A program made the translations under genes and the position numbers. A stretch of 64,000 nt of DNA, from the NCBI GenBank assembly GCA_964595485.1, contig CAZQQN010000003.1, forward strand, positions 1 through 64,000, written 5' to 3'. A model generated the notes under the pieces. That model ran no database searches, was not told where the DNA came from, and saw only the letters and a program-made list of their open reading frames with translations. Of this stretch, positions 33,103 to 41,217 are shown in pieces (the stretch's first letter is position 1; each line of letters begins with the position of its first letter). The stretch is from CAZQQN01 sp964595485 (lineage in GTDB: Bacteria; Bacteroidota; Bacteroidia; CAILMK01; CAYYUA01).

Positions 33103-34313
33103 TTTACTACTTCCCTGAAATAGCTATTCAATTTGGTATTGAGTTTTTCTACCAGTTCTTTTGGTGATCGATTCAAATCAAGGAAAAATAACCCATCAAG
33201 GTTAGCAATCTTATTCGGAAAAGGAGGTTGTATGTATTCAAGGTTTTTATCCCGAATAACCAGCCCTTTGAAAGTTTGCTCTTCTTGTTTTATGTAACTT
33301 TCTCCGGCATCTGCAATGTAGAAATGATCAGGATTTTGAGCCATATTCTTTGAGGAGACCTTGTTACCTGTTTCGAGTAACGCTTTCTCCCAGTTTTCAT
33401 TAAGCAGCTCGGGTGTTTGAGAATCCAGGAAAAACCCGACATCGCTGAAAGTATAAGCTTCTTCAAAAGCGTCAATGATTTTTCTATGCCGCTTTTTTAC
33501 TTGCTCCTTAAGCTCCCTTGCTTTTTCTGATCTTCCATTTTTTTCCAGAGATTGAATTTGCTTTCTTCTACTACTCAAGCGCACTAACAAAACCCCTTCC
33601 TTTAACCGCTTAATATGCTTTTCAGCCTGAGTATTTTTGCTTTTTTCCTGCTTTTCTTTTTCTATATTACCATTGGATGTTTGGATATTGCCTTTTTCAG
33701 GCTTTGAAAGCAAGTAGTTCACCCCAATACGAAATCCGGCATGGCTAATCGAACCTTCTACAGGGGTAATGCTCCTTTGGTATCGCAAGTAAAGCCGGAA
33801 TTTTTGACTAAGAGGCGCACCCATACCTAATTGGCCGGCTACTTCAAAGGGTTTGGGGTCGGTGACCATCAAATCTTCATTATCCACATTTTCAGCGCCA
33901 TCCCTGGATGATAAGCCAAGGTAAGCGCCTTGCACGCCGGCAAAAACATTGAATGCGTCAAATAGCATGACGGTCGGTTTGATAGTCACTTGCCCATAAT
34001 GGAAACGGTGCTTATAGGCTGGGCTTGCAAAAGCCCCCCCTTTAACCGTGTATCCTGTATTCAACACCATCCTGAGGTCGTTAACGGTGCGTGGCTCATC
34101 ATGATGAAACAATGCCGGAGAAAATAAATTGAACCCGATATAAGGGTTGGTTAGGGAAGAGTTTGTTCCGTTACCGTCATTTATTAGGGTAGTGTTATCA
34201 ATACCAAAATCAAGGTAATTTTGCCAGCGTTCTTGTGCTTTGGCACTACTTGATATGGCCACGAACAAAACCCATAAACTAAAAATCACCGTAAAAAAAA
34301 TACTTATCCGCAT
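33099..34313 (-). CDS. Exported beta-barrel-like protein with C-terminal coiled-coil domain, unknown function
   Basis: A 404-residue protein when started at the ATG at 34313; a TTG-started extension to 34346 precedes a cleaner signal peptide (MRISIFFTVIFSLWVLFV ... AKAQ). Residues about 30-215 are strand-rich and resemble a small outer-membrane barrel (FNLFSPALFHHD, FRIGVNYLL). About 232-290 (KHIKRLKEGVLLVRLSSRRK, EKARELKEQVKKRHRKIIDAF) is a helical, highly charged segment. About 300-404 is a mixed end. The RLKEGVLLVRL..R segment resembles, from memory, a stand-alone Bacteroidota protein family. The fusion to a barrel is unusual. It converges with pyrB, overlapping by four bases. Confidence 0.72.
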   Translation of the reverse strand: MRISIFFTVIFSLWVLFVAISSSAKAQERWQNYLDFGIDNTTLINDGNGTNSSLTNPYIGFNLFSPALFHHDEPRTVNDLRMVLNTGYTVKGGAFASPAYKHRFHYGQVTIKPTVMLFDAFNVFAGVQGAYLGLSSRDGAENVDNEDLMVTDPKPFEVAGQLGMGAPLSQKFRLYLRYQRSITPVEGSISHAGFRIGVNYLLSKPEKGNIQTSNGNIEKEKQEKSKNTQAEKHIKRLKEGVLLVRLSSRRKQIQSLEKNGRSEKARELKEQVKKRHRKIIDAFEEAYTFSDVGFFLDSQTPELLNENWEKALLETGNKVSSKNMAQNPDHFYIADAGESYIKQEEQTFKGLVIRDKNLEYIQPPFPNKIANLDGLFFLDLNRSPKELVEKLNTKLNSYFREVVN

Positions 34314-34405
34314 AGTTAAGAGGTTTCTATAAATCTTTTCTGGCAAAAATGGTTAAATAAGTTGTTTTGTTGCATTGCTAACCGAGTTACAAAAGAAAGT
34401 GCAAA

Positions 34406-35779
34406 ATGATAACCAATAATGAAGGGGATGCGATAGCAGCCATTGCTACACCTGCCGGGCAAGGCGCCATTGGGGTGATACGTTGCTCAGGCAAAAATGT
34501 GATAAGCAAGGTGGGCCAGTTGTTCTACGGCAAAAAGCTCGAAAATGCCAATAGCCATACAGTCCACTATGGTTCCATTAAGGAAGATGGAAAAATCCTG
34601 GATGATGTAGTGGCCACCGTTTTCTTGGGCCCAAAGTCTTATACGGGTGAAGATGTAGTTGAAATTTCTTGTCATGGGTCACCTTTTGTACTCCGTAATG
34701 TCATGGAGGCCTTGCTAAAAAATGAAATAAGGCATGCAGATCCGGGAGAATTTACTTTAAGGGCCTTTTTGAATGGTAAAATGGATCTCTCTCAGGCGGA
34801 GGGAGTGGCTGACCTTATTGCCTCGGAGTCAGCTTCTTCAAGGGATGCCGCTATTAAGCAATTAAGGGGTGGTTTTTCGGAAAAGATCAAGGAACTCCGT
34901 GAAAAACTGCTGAATTTTTCATCTCTCCTTGAATTGGAGCTGGATTTTTCAGAAGAGGATGTGGAATTTGCCAACCGCGATGAGCTCCAACAAACGTTGG
35001 ATGAAATCTACCAAACGGTTAAGAATCTTTCGGACTCCTACCAAATGGGTAATGTTATGAAGGAGGGTGTTTCAGTAGTCATAGCCGGGCGCCCCAATGC
35101 GGGTAAATCAACCTTGTTAAATGCCCTTTTGAACGATGAGCGAGCCATTGTTTCGGATATACCAGGCACAACAAGGGACGTAGTGGAAGATACCCTGCAG
35201 ATCAACGGGGTTAATTTTCGTTTTAGTGATACAGCTGGTATTCGTACATCTGATGATACCATTGAGCGCATTGGTGTAGAAAGGACCATGAAAAATATTG
35301 ACCAGGCTCACCTGGTTATTTATTTGTTTGATGTAAATGAATTAACACCTGCGGATGTCCAGGCTGATATAGATGAGCTAAACCTGGATAAACCCCATTT
35401 TTTGGTGGCCAATAAGATTGACCGGGGCCTGACTGATGAGCAGCGGAAAACGTTTTCAGGAATTGGGGATGTGATCTTTGTTTCTTCCTTAGAGAAGGCC
35501 AATCTGGATGCATTACGGGATAAACTAATGGAAACTATGGCCCTGAATGATCAAATGACGGATAAGACCATGGTTACCAACCTTCGCCATTACCAAGCGC
35601 TGAATGAGACATTAGAGGCTGTTCACGATATCCGTGAAAACTTTCGGCAGGGAATTTCGACCGATTTTATCACAATTGATATTCGGAAAGCCCTGCACTC
35701 AATGGGAGAGATAACCGGTGAAATTACAACAGACGAGATTCTTGGGAATATTTTCTCGAAGTTTTGTATTGGGAAGTAA
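34406..35779 (+). CDS. mnmE: tRNA modification GTPase MnmE
   Basis: A 457-residue protein with an N-terminal tetrahydrofolate-binding domain (about 1-120), a helical domain, an inserted G domain and the C-terminal CIGK. The G domain has GRPNAGKSTLLNALL (G1, about 228), DIPGTTRD (G2), DTAGIR (G3), NKID (G4) and SSLE (G5). With MnmG it places carboxymethylaminomethyl groups on wobble uridines of tRNAs. The terminal Cys used in folate chemistry is in FCIGK. Length and motif order are normal. Confidence 0.97.
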   Translation: MITNNEGDAIAAIATPAGQGAIGVIRCSGKNVISKVGQLFYGKKLENANSHTVHYGSIKEDGKILDDVVATVFLGPKSYTGEDVVEISCHGSPFVLRNVMEALLKNEIRHADPGEFTLRAFLNGKMDLSQAEGVADLIASESASSRDAAIKQLRGGFSEKIKELREKLLNFSSLLELELDFSEEDVEFANRDELQQTLDEIYQTVKNLSDSYQMGNVMKEGVSVVIAGRPNAGKSTLLNALLNDERAIVSDIPGTTRDVVEDTLQINGVNFRFSDTAGIRTSDDTIERIGVERTMKNIDQAHLVIYLFDVNELTPADVQADIDELNLDKPHFLVANKIDRGLTDEQRKTFSGIGDVIFVSSLEKANLDALRDKLMETMALNDQMTDKTMVTNLRHYQALNETLEAVHDIRENFRQGISTDFITIDIRKALHSMGEITGEITTDEILGNIFSKFCIGK

Positions 35780-35860
35780 ACACCTTAACCCCCATGGATT
35801 AGGCTTTTTTTAGTTTTCAGTAAATATTTGCTTAAGTAAGTTAGGTAAGATGAGCCAGCA

Positions 35861-36871
35861 TTATTCATGCTGCCAACAATAACCGGAGGTGTTTTTGGTT
35901 TTCCGCTTGCACCTGTCCCCATCATTTGTCATGCCTTTGCACCGGACAGTGGTTGACTTCTCCTTGCGATGATCATGACTGGTGCTCTCCTCTTGCTCGT
36001 TATGTTGCCAGCAATACTGATTTTGGCTTTTGGTTTTCCGGCTGCAACGTTTCCCTGATTGGGTTTGGCCTTTACAACGCTTTGCCTTTGATTGATCAGG
36101 CTCGTTGGTGCCAGGTATGTATTGGCTGGTATTGAAATCCCACTGATTGGTATTTGACGTTCGCTCAATCCGGGTTTCCACATTGTCAGGCAGCTTGGGA
36201 AAAAAGTTTATGCCTGTTTTACTTTCCAGGTAATCAATGGAAACTACGTAATCCTGTAAGTCCCTTTTACTTTTTTCATTGGGCATTAAAAAGCCGATGG
36301 CTTTCCATTCCGGCTGTTCATAGTCGAGGATGACCTTGTAAAAATGGGCTGGGACGCAAACTTCATTACTACCAATCGAAGTTTGGCACCGGTTTAAGAC
36401 AGGGCCGGTAACGACAAAAATCTCCTCATTTTGGTAAGCCCATTGTCGCACCTGTTTTTCAAGGTTAGCCCAGATGCCTCTGTTAAAACCTGCTTCCTGA
36501 GGGCTCATGTTGGATAAATAGAAACTTTGGGACATGGCTTCTGGCGAAAATGCAATCGCCCGAGCGGGTGCTAAATGCCCCCTGTCATACCCACTTCCTT
36601 TGAAATCAGCCAATGTAGGGGAGTTTGATTTGATATCATTATCTTTTCTATAATCGTTGGTACGTTCATACCCGCCTTTAATCCACTCTTTAGTTAAACG
36701 GTAGGCTACCCATTCTGCTTGTTCGTGTGGCTCGGAATAGGAGAGTGTCAAGTATTCATGGTTAACTACCTGCCCTGTTGTAGAAGTTGGTAAATAATCA
36801 AATGGCTGGGCTGAGGTGAGCTGAAAGGCAATTAAAAAGCAAAATACCCAGCCTGCTTGCTTTAGCAGCAT
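35861..36871 (-). CDS. Exported DNA/RNA non-specific endonuclease with two C-terminal Cys-rich repeats
   Basis: A 336-residue protein with a signal peptide (about 1-21, ending LTSAQ). The nuclease domain (about 30-240) has the DRGHLAPA motif (catalytic His, about 100-107) and SFYLSNMSPQ with FNRGIWANLE for Mg2+ binding, typical of the NUC1/EndA family. Two repeats follow: RCKGQTQSGKRCSRKT...YCWQH (about 264-291) and RCKGMTNDGDRCKRKT...YCWQH (about 310-335), joined by a charged linker. Each has C-x10-C-x10/11-C-x2-H spacing, likely a small zinc ribbon. It should degrade DNA or RNA outside the cytoplasm. The repeats may bind nucleic acid, which is inference. Confidence 0.88.
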   Translation of the reverse strand: MLLKQAGWVFCFLIAFQLTSAQPFDYLPTSTTGQVVNHEYLTLSYSEPHEQAEWVAYRLTKEWIKGGYERTNDYRKDNDIKSNSPTLADFKGSGYDRGHLAPARAIAFSPEAMSQSFYLSNMSPQEAGFNRGIWANLEKQVRQWAYQNEEIFVVTGPVLNRCQTSIGSNEVCVPAHFYKVILDYEQPEWKAIGFLMPNEKSKRDLQDYVVSIDYLESKTGINFFPKLPDNVETRIERTSNTNQWDFNTSQYIPGTNEPDQSKAKRCKGQTQSGKRCSRKTKSQNQYCWQHNEQEESTSHDHRKEKSTTVRCKGMTNDGDRCKRKTKNTSGYCWQHE

Positions 36872-37270
36872 TTTAACACTTTTTAGGATTTCAGGATTCT
36901 GGATTCAAAGGTATGAAACCTACCCTTGACATAGGTTTTTGCTCTCTTGAACAAATAATGAAAGCAAGGTTCTTTTCAAGGGGTCATCTTATCAAAATTT
37001 GTAAATAGCCGGCTACTGGTTTAATCATTTCCAGATTAATTGGGCTGCCGCAAAAATCTGCTTGAAATACAACTATGACTTTTAAATTTCCTGAATGAAA
37101 GTATTAAAAGGTATATGAAAATATAATTAACAATATTTAGTGTGTGGACGGGCTCATTTTGAAGTGAATCCTAAGAAATAGGCTAAATCCTTTAGCAGGT
37201 GGTCAGAATTATGTATATTAGCCCCAAATTCATTTGAAATCCAATAAATTTTAAAGCAAGATTCTGATCT
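36872..37270. other. Intergenic region before the citrate synthase gene
   Basis: A 399-base AT-rich stretch that carries promoters for the two divergent genes. TATATTAG at 37214-37221, 50 bases before the citrate synthase ATG, is close to TAnnTTTG (TTAG in place of TTTG). No ORF, tRNA or repeat is seen. Confidence 0.5.
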
Positions 37271-38599
37271 ATGGGTAATTTAAAGCAAAAATTTGAAGGA
37301 AAAGGCCTTAAACTACGTGAAGAAGTTCAAAAAATACGAAAAGAGCACGGAGACCTTTCCTTAGGGGAATATACTGTTGGACAGGCTTATGGTGGAATGA
37401 AAAGCATTAAAGGGTTGGTTTATGAACCCTCTTCCCTTGATCCGGAAGAAGGTATCCGATTCAGAGGATACACTATTCCGCAGGTAAGAGAAAAATTACC
37501 AAAAGCTGAAGGGGGAGTAGAGCCCTTACCGGAAGGCATCTTTTACTTGATGCTTATGGATGAGTTACCCACCAACGAAGATGCTAAAGAGGTAAGTGAT
37601 GAGTGGAAAAAGCGAAGCAATGTTCCAAAGCATGTGTTCAATACGCTAGATTGCTTACCCCGCAATACTCATCCGATGACCATGTTTAGCAGTGCTATTC
37701 TTTCTATGCAAACAGAATCCGTATTTTCCAAGGCTTACCGGGAAGGCACTGACCGCTCAGAGCTCTGGCGATATATGTATGAGGATGTTATGAATTTAAT
37801 TGGTCGCTTGCCACGCATTGCTGCTTACATTTACAGAAGGAAGTATCACAACGATGACCACATTGAGCCTGATCCTAACCTTGACTGGGCAGCTAACTTT
37901 GGCAATATGCTTGGTTATAGCGATAATGAAGAATTCATGCGGTTAATGCGCCTTTACCTTACCATCCATGCTGATCATGAGGGTGGTAATGTGTCAGCTC
38001 ACACTGTTCGGTTAGTTGGGTCCTCTTTAAGTGATTCATATTACGCTTTCTCAGCGGGCATGAACGGATTGGCCGGTCCACTCCACGGTTTGGCGAACCA
38101 AGAGGTTATTCGTTGGATTAACCAAATGCGGGAATACATCGGTAAAGATAAGCCTAGTAAGGAGGATGTTGAGAATTACGTGAGAGAGACCCTCAACAAT
38201 GGGCAAGTTGTTCCGGGTTATGGTCACGCTGTTTTAAGGAAAACAGACCCCAGGTTTACAGCCCAAAGAGAATTTGCTTTGCGTTACATGCCTGATGATG
38301 AGCTTATTCAAACAGTAGGTTCACTTTATGAGGTGGTTCCCGGTATTCTATCTGAAATTGCGAAGATCAAAAACCCGTGGCCGAATGTGGATGCTCACTC
38401 AGGTGCATTGCTGGTTCATTATGGCATGACTGAATATGATTTTTACACGGTATTGTTTGGCGTTGCCCGATCTTTAGGTACATTGGCTTCGTTAATCTGG
38501 GATCGCATGTTGATGCTACCCATCGAACGGCCTAAATCAGTTACTACTAAGTGGATTAAGGAGCATATTAACGAAAATGCCGAGAATCCTCAAATATAA
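37271..38599 (+). CDS. gltA: Citrate synthase (eukaryotic-like type)
   Basis: A 442-residue TCA-cycle enzyme joining acetyl-CoA and oxaloacetate. The N-terminus (LREEVQKIRKEHGDLSLGEY, then VYEPSSLDPEEGIRFRGYTI) resembles mitochondrial and some Bacteroidota citrate synthases instead of the Gram-negative hexameric form. Active-site elements are GLAGPLHGLANQEV (His), VPGYGHAVLRKTDPR (His) and NVDAHSGALLVHYG (Asp). The length of 442 matches that type. A rho-independent terminator follows at 38631, so it is monocistronic. Confidence 0.96.
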   Translation: MGNLKQKFEGKGLKLREEVQKIRKEHGDLSLGEYTVGQAYGGMKSIKGLVYEPSSLDPEEGIRFRGYTIPQVREKLPKAEGGVEPLPEGIFYLMLMDELPTNEDAKEVSDEWKKRSNVPKHVFNTLDCLPRNTHPMTMFSSAILSMQTESVFSKAYREGTDRSELWRYMYEDVMNLIGRLPRIAAYIYRRKYHNDDHIEPDPNLDWAANFGNMLGYSDNEEFMRLMRLYLTIHADHEGGNVSAHTVRLVGSSLSDSYYAFSAGMNGLAGPLHGLANQEVIRWINQMREYIGKDKPSKEDVENYVRETLNNGQVVPGYGHAVLRKTDPRFTAQREFALRYMPDDELIQTVGSLYEVVPGILSEIAKIKNPWPNVDAHSGALLVHYGMTEYDFYTVLFGVARSLGTLASLIWDRMLMLPIERPKSVTTKWIKEHINENAENPQI

Positions 38600-38630
38600 T
38601 CTGTTTATTATCATAGTTATTTGATTTTGC

Positions 38631-38666
38631 CCCGCCTCTGATTATTCATGAAGGCGGGTTTTTTTA
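38631..38666 (+). terminator. Rho-independent terminator of the citrate synthase gene
   Basis: CCCGCCT (38631-38637) and AGGCGGG (38652-38658) form a 7-base stem with a 14-base loop, followed by a T-run to 38666. An in-frame ATG at 38648 for the next gene sits in the loop, which argues for the ATG at 38690 instead. Confidence 0.85.
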
Positions 38667-38689
38667 TTGGTTTCCAAAATAGGCTTTTT

Positions 38690-39325
38690 ATGGCTAAGGT
38701 TGAGCGATTTGTGTTTAGTCCTTTCCAGGAAAATACTTATGTTTTACATGAAGGATCAGAAGCAATTATTATTGATCCTGGGTGTTTTGACCAGTCTGAG
38801 AAAAATGAACTTTCACAGTTCATACGAGATAATCGCTTATCCCCTACAAAGCTAATCAATACTCATTGTCATTTAGATCATATTTTTGGAAATAGGTACG
38901 TGAGTGAACAATACAACCTTCCGTTAGAAATACCACCTGATGAGGAACCTATTCTGCAAGCAGCGGATTCCTTTGCATCGGCTTTTGGCGTTTCGCCACC
39001 TGATTCTCCGAATGCTGAAAGATATATCAATGAAGGTGAGCAATTGAAAGTAGGGGAAACCCTTTTGGATGTTATACTAACACCAGGCCATTCCCCAGGT
39101 CATATTGCTCTTTATTCGGAGGCAGACGGTTTTATTATCAGTGCTGATGTCCTTTTTCAAGGCGGTATAGGAAGAACTGATTTACCTGGTGGTAACTTTG
39201 ATCAGCTTATCAAAACCATAAAGGAAAAGCTATTTTCCTTGGGTGACCAGGTAACCGTATACCCTGGCCATGGACCTGAAACCACAATTGGCCGGGAAAA
39301 AGCTACGAATCCTTTCCTTCAGTAA
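38690..39325 (+). CDS. Metallo-beta-lactamase fold hydrolase (glyoxalase II-like)
   Basis: A 211-residue cytoplasmic protein. The zinc motif THCHLDHIFG (HxHxDH, about 57-66) and the later single-metal ligands GHSPGHIALYSE, SADVLFQGGIGRTDLPGG and YPGHGPET are present, the layout of glyoxalase II-like hydrolases. ENTYVLHEGSEAIIIDPGC is the typical start. Start at 38690 (MAKVERFVFSPF) because the longer frame begins within the terminator hairpin. Substrates could be hydroxyacyl-glutathione or -bacillithiol-type thioesters, but this is not established. The gene lies between the citrate synthase gene and the convergent ispF. Confidence 0.92.
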   Translation: MAKVERFVFSPFQENTYVLHEGSEAIIIDPGCFDQSEKNELSQFIRDNRLSPTKLINTHCHLDHIFGNRYVSEQYNLPLEIPPDEEPILQAADSFASAFGVSPPDSPNAERYINEGEQLKVGETLLDVILTPGHSPGHIALYSEADGFIISADVLFQGGIGRTDLPGGNFDQLIKTIKEKLFSLGDQVTVYPGHGPETTIGREKATNPFLQ

Positions 39326-39369
39326 ATTTAGTAGGGTCAGTAGATAAGCTATTTACAAAATGGGAGTCA

Positions 39370-39852
39370 TTAAAGGTTTTGCCTCAAAAGGACAATTGCT
39401 GAAGCGCTGATTCCTTCTCCCCTTCCTTCCGGACCTAAGTTCTCTGTGGTGGTGGCTTTGATCGAAATCTGCTCAGTAGCAATATCCAGCGTTTTAGCAG
39501 TAGCTTCTTTCATTTGATTGATATAGGGTGTTAGCTTAGGTGCTTGTAAGCTAATGGTCGTATCTAAGTTATTGATGGAAAAACCGGATTCGGATACCAT
39601 TTCCTTAACCTTTTCAAGTAGGATTAGGCTGCTGATACCTTTGTATGCTGGATCTGAGGGAGGAAAGTTTGATCCAATGTCCCCTTTGTTCAAAGCTCCA
39701 AGCAAAGCATCGCATAGGGCGTGAATAAGTACATCGGCATCGGAATGTCCTTTTAAGCCCAGGTGATAATCTATGTGAACACCGCCTACCTTAAGATCAT
39801 ACCCTTCGGCCAACTGATGCACATCATATCCCTGACCGATTCGTAAGTTCAT
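39370..39852 (-). CDS. ispF: 2-C-methyl-D-erythritol 2,4-cyclodiphosphate synthase
   Basis: A 160-residue trimeric zinc enzyme of the MEP pathway. Family motifs are IGQGYDVHQL (about 4-13, metal His), GHSDADVLIHALCDALLGAL (about 34-53) and the C-terminal ATTTENLGPEGRGEGI, all intact. It acts with dxs (20845) in isoprenoid synthesis, feeding carotenoids and quinones. It lies 42 bases after porV on the same strand, so it may be the last gene of porU-porV-ispF. The position next to type IX secretion genes is a known Bacteroidota neighbourhood but has no clear functional meaning. Confidence 0.97.
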   Translation of the reverse strand: MNLRIGQGYDVHQLAEGYDLKVGGVHIDYHLGLKGHSDADVLIHALCDALLGALNKGDIGSNFPPSDPAYKGISSLILLEKVKEMVSESGFSINNLDTTISLQAPKLTPYINQMKEATAKTLDIATEQISIKATTTENLGPEGRGEGISASAIVLLRQNL

Positions 39853-39893
39853 AATGCTTGGAGTTGGAAGATTACAGGCTTTCTCAAGTTGGG

Positions 39894-41162
39894 CTAACTA
39901 CCGTTTTTACTTTCTTTACCACCGTCTAATTCCAGGCTAAGCGAAAGACGAAGGGTGTTTGAGAGCGGACTTGTTGTGTTACCTGTTTGGTTATTGGTAG
40001 GGACTAAGTAAGCAATGTCAATACCGAGGATATTATACCTTAAACCGGCTCCAACAGTTAAATATTGCCGATCTCCCTTATTCTCGTGCTCATAAAAATA
40101 GCCTGTTCTTAATGCGAATTGGTCATCGTACCAGTATTCAACGCCAATTGATGGCTTTATCTCCCGCATTTCCTCCTGAAAACCACCCGGTGCATCCGAA
40201 AATGATTGGGTTAAACCCTGAATCACTGATACATTGGGATTTTGACCTTGGCTAATCACAAAATTGGCTGGATCATTGTCATTATCGGCATTATCCTTAG
40301 TTATACGTTGTCCATTGGAATCAACAGCAAATTCCGGTGGTGTTGGAACCAATAGCTTATTAAAGTCAGCCATAATGGCTATTTCATTATACTGATCCAA
40401 ATGAATGTTTAAGTAAGTGCCGAGCCCAAGGTTCATTGGTATAAAATCCCTTTGGGCTTCATCGGTGTAGGTAATTTTTGAACCCACGTTGCGCATATTC
40501 AGGCCAAATGATAAATCCGCTGTCGTATTGAAGATGTCTATCTCATCATTGTAATAACCTGAAATGTCCCCGCTTACTGCATTGCCGGGCTGAGGGTTGG
40601 AGCCTCCCTGCTGAGTAGGGGTTCCACCTGTTAAATTGGAATGGATGTACCTTAAGGAAAGCCCCACGGAAAATGCATCAGAAAGTTTGCGGCCGTATGA
40701 ACTGCTTAAAGCTAATTCATTGGGTCTGAATTCTCTTAAATCGTTACCTTGGCGATCTGTGAACTGAATATCACCCAAAGAAAAATACCTCAAAGACAAT
40801 GATACTGCGGAAAGGTCATCAATCCTGTAATAACCGGATAAATAAGAAAGGTTTATATCAGGTACCAAAGCACTTAACCAAGGGGTATAGGAAACCGATA
40901 TTTCAGATTTATTCGGTACAAAAGCAAGTTTTGAGGGATTCCAGTAAGGGGTGTTGGCATCAGGGGGCAGAGCTATTCCGGCATCTCCGAGCGCACCCGA
41001 GCGCGAATCTGGCGTAATTGAAAGAAACGGTACTGATGTGGTTATTACGTTTCGCTGGCCAGCTAAGTTAGTCCTGGGGTTGTTTTGAGCCCATATTTGG
41101 CTAACCCCAAAAAAGGATAAACAAATGGTTATCCAAAAAACTTTGGTCAATATTTTCTTCAT
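39894..41162 (-). CDS. porV: Type IX secretion system outer-membrane protein PorV (LptO)
   Basis: A 422-residue outer-membrane barrel when started at the ATG at 41162; an upstream ATG at 41180 is an alternative. The signal peptide (MKKILTKVFWITICLSFFG ... IWAQ) is clear. TSVPFLSITPDSRSGALGDA, then YWNPSKLAF, is the hallmark start of PorV. The C-terminal strands end in SLSLEL. PorV shuttles cargo from the SprA translocon to the PorU-PorV-PorQ-PorZ complex that cuts and attaches it. It directly follows porU on the same strand. The family resemblance is to FadL-type barrels. Confidence 0.95.
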   Translation of the reverse strand: MKKILTKVFWITICLSFFGVSQIWAQNNPRTNLAGQRNVITTSVPFLSITPDSRSGALGDAGIALPPDANTPYWNPSKLAFVPNKSEISVSYTPWLSALVPDINLSYLSGYYRIDDLSAVSLSLRYFSLGDIQFTDRQGNDLREFRPNELALSSSYGRKLSDAFSVGLSLRYIHSNLTGGTPTQQGGSNPQPGNAVSGDISGYYNDEIDIFNTTADLSFGLNMRNVGSKITYTDEAQRDFIPMNLGLGTYLNIHLDQYNEIAIMADFNKLLVPTPPEFAVDSNGQRITKDNADNDNDPANFVISQGQNPNVSVIQGLTQSFSDAPGGFQEEMREIKPSIGVEYWYDDQFALRTGYFYEHENKGDRQYLTVGAGLRYNILGIDIAYLVPTNNQTGNTTSPLSNTLRLSLSLELDGGKESKNGS

Positions 41163-41217
41163 TTTTCCTGCACTTAACATTTTTACAAAGCTAATAAATA
41201 ACGACTTCCCTGAAAAT

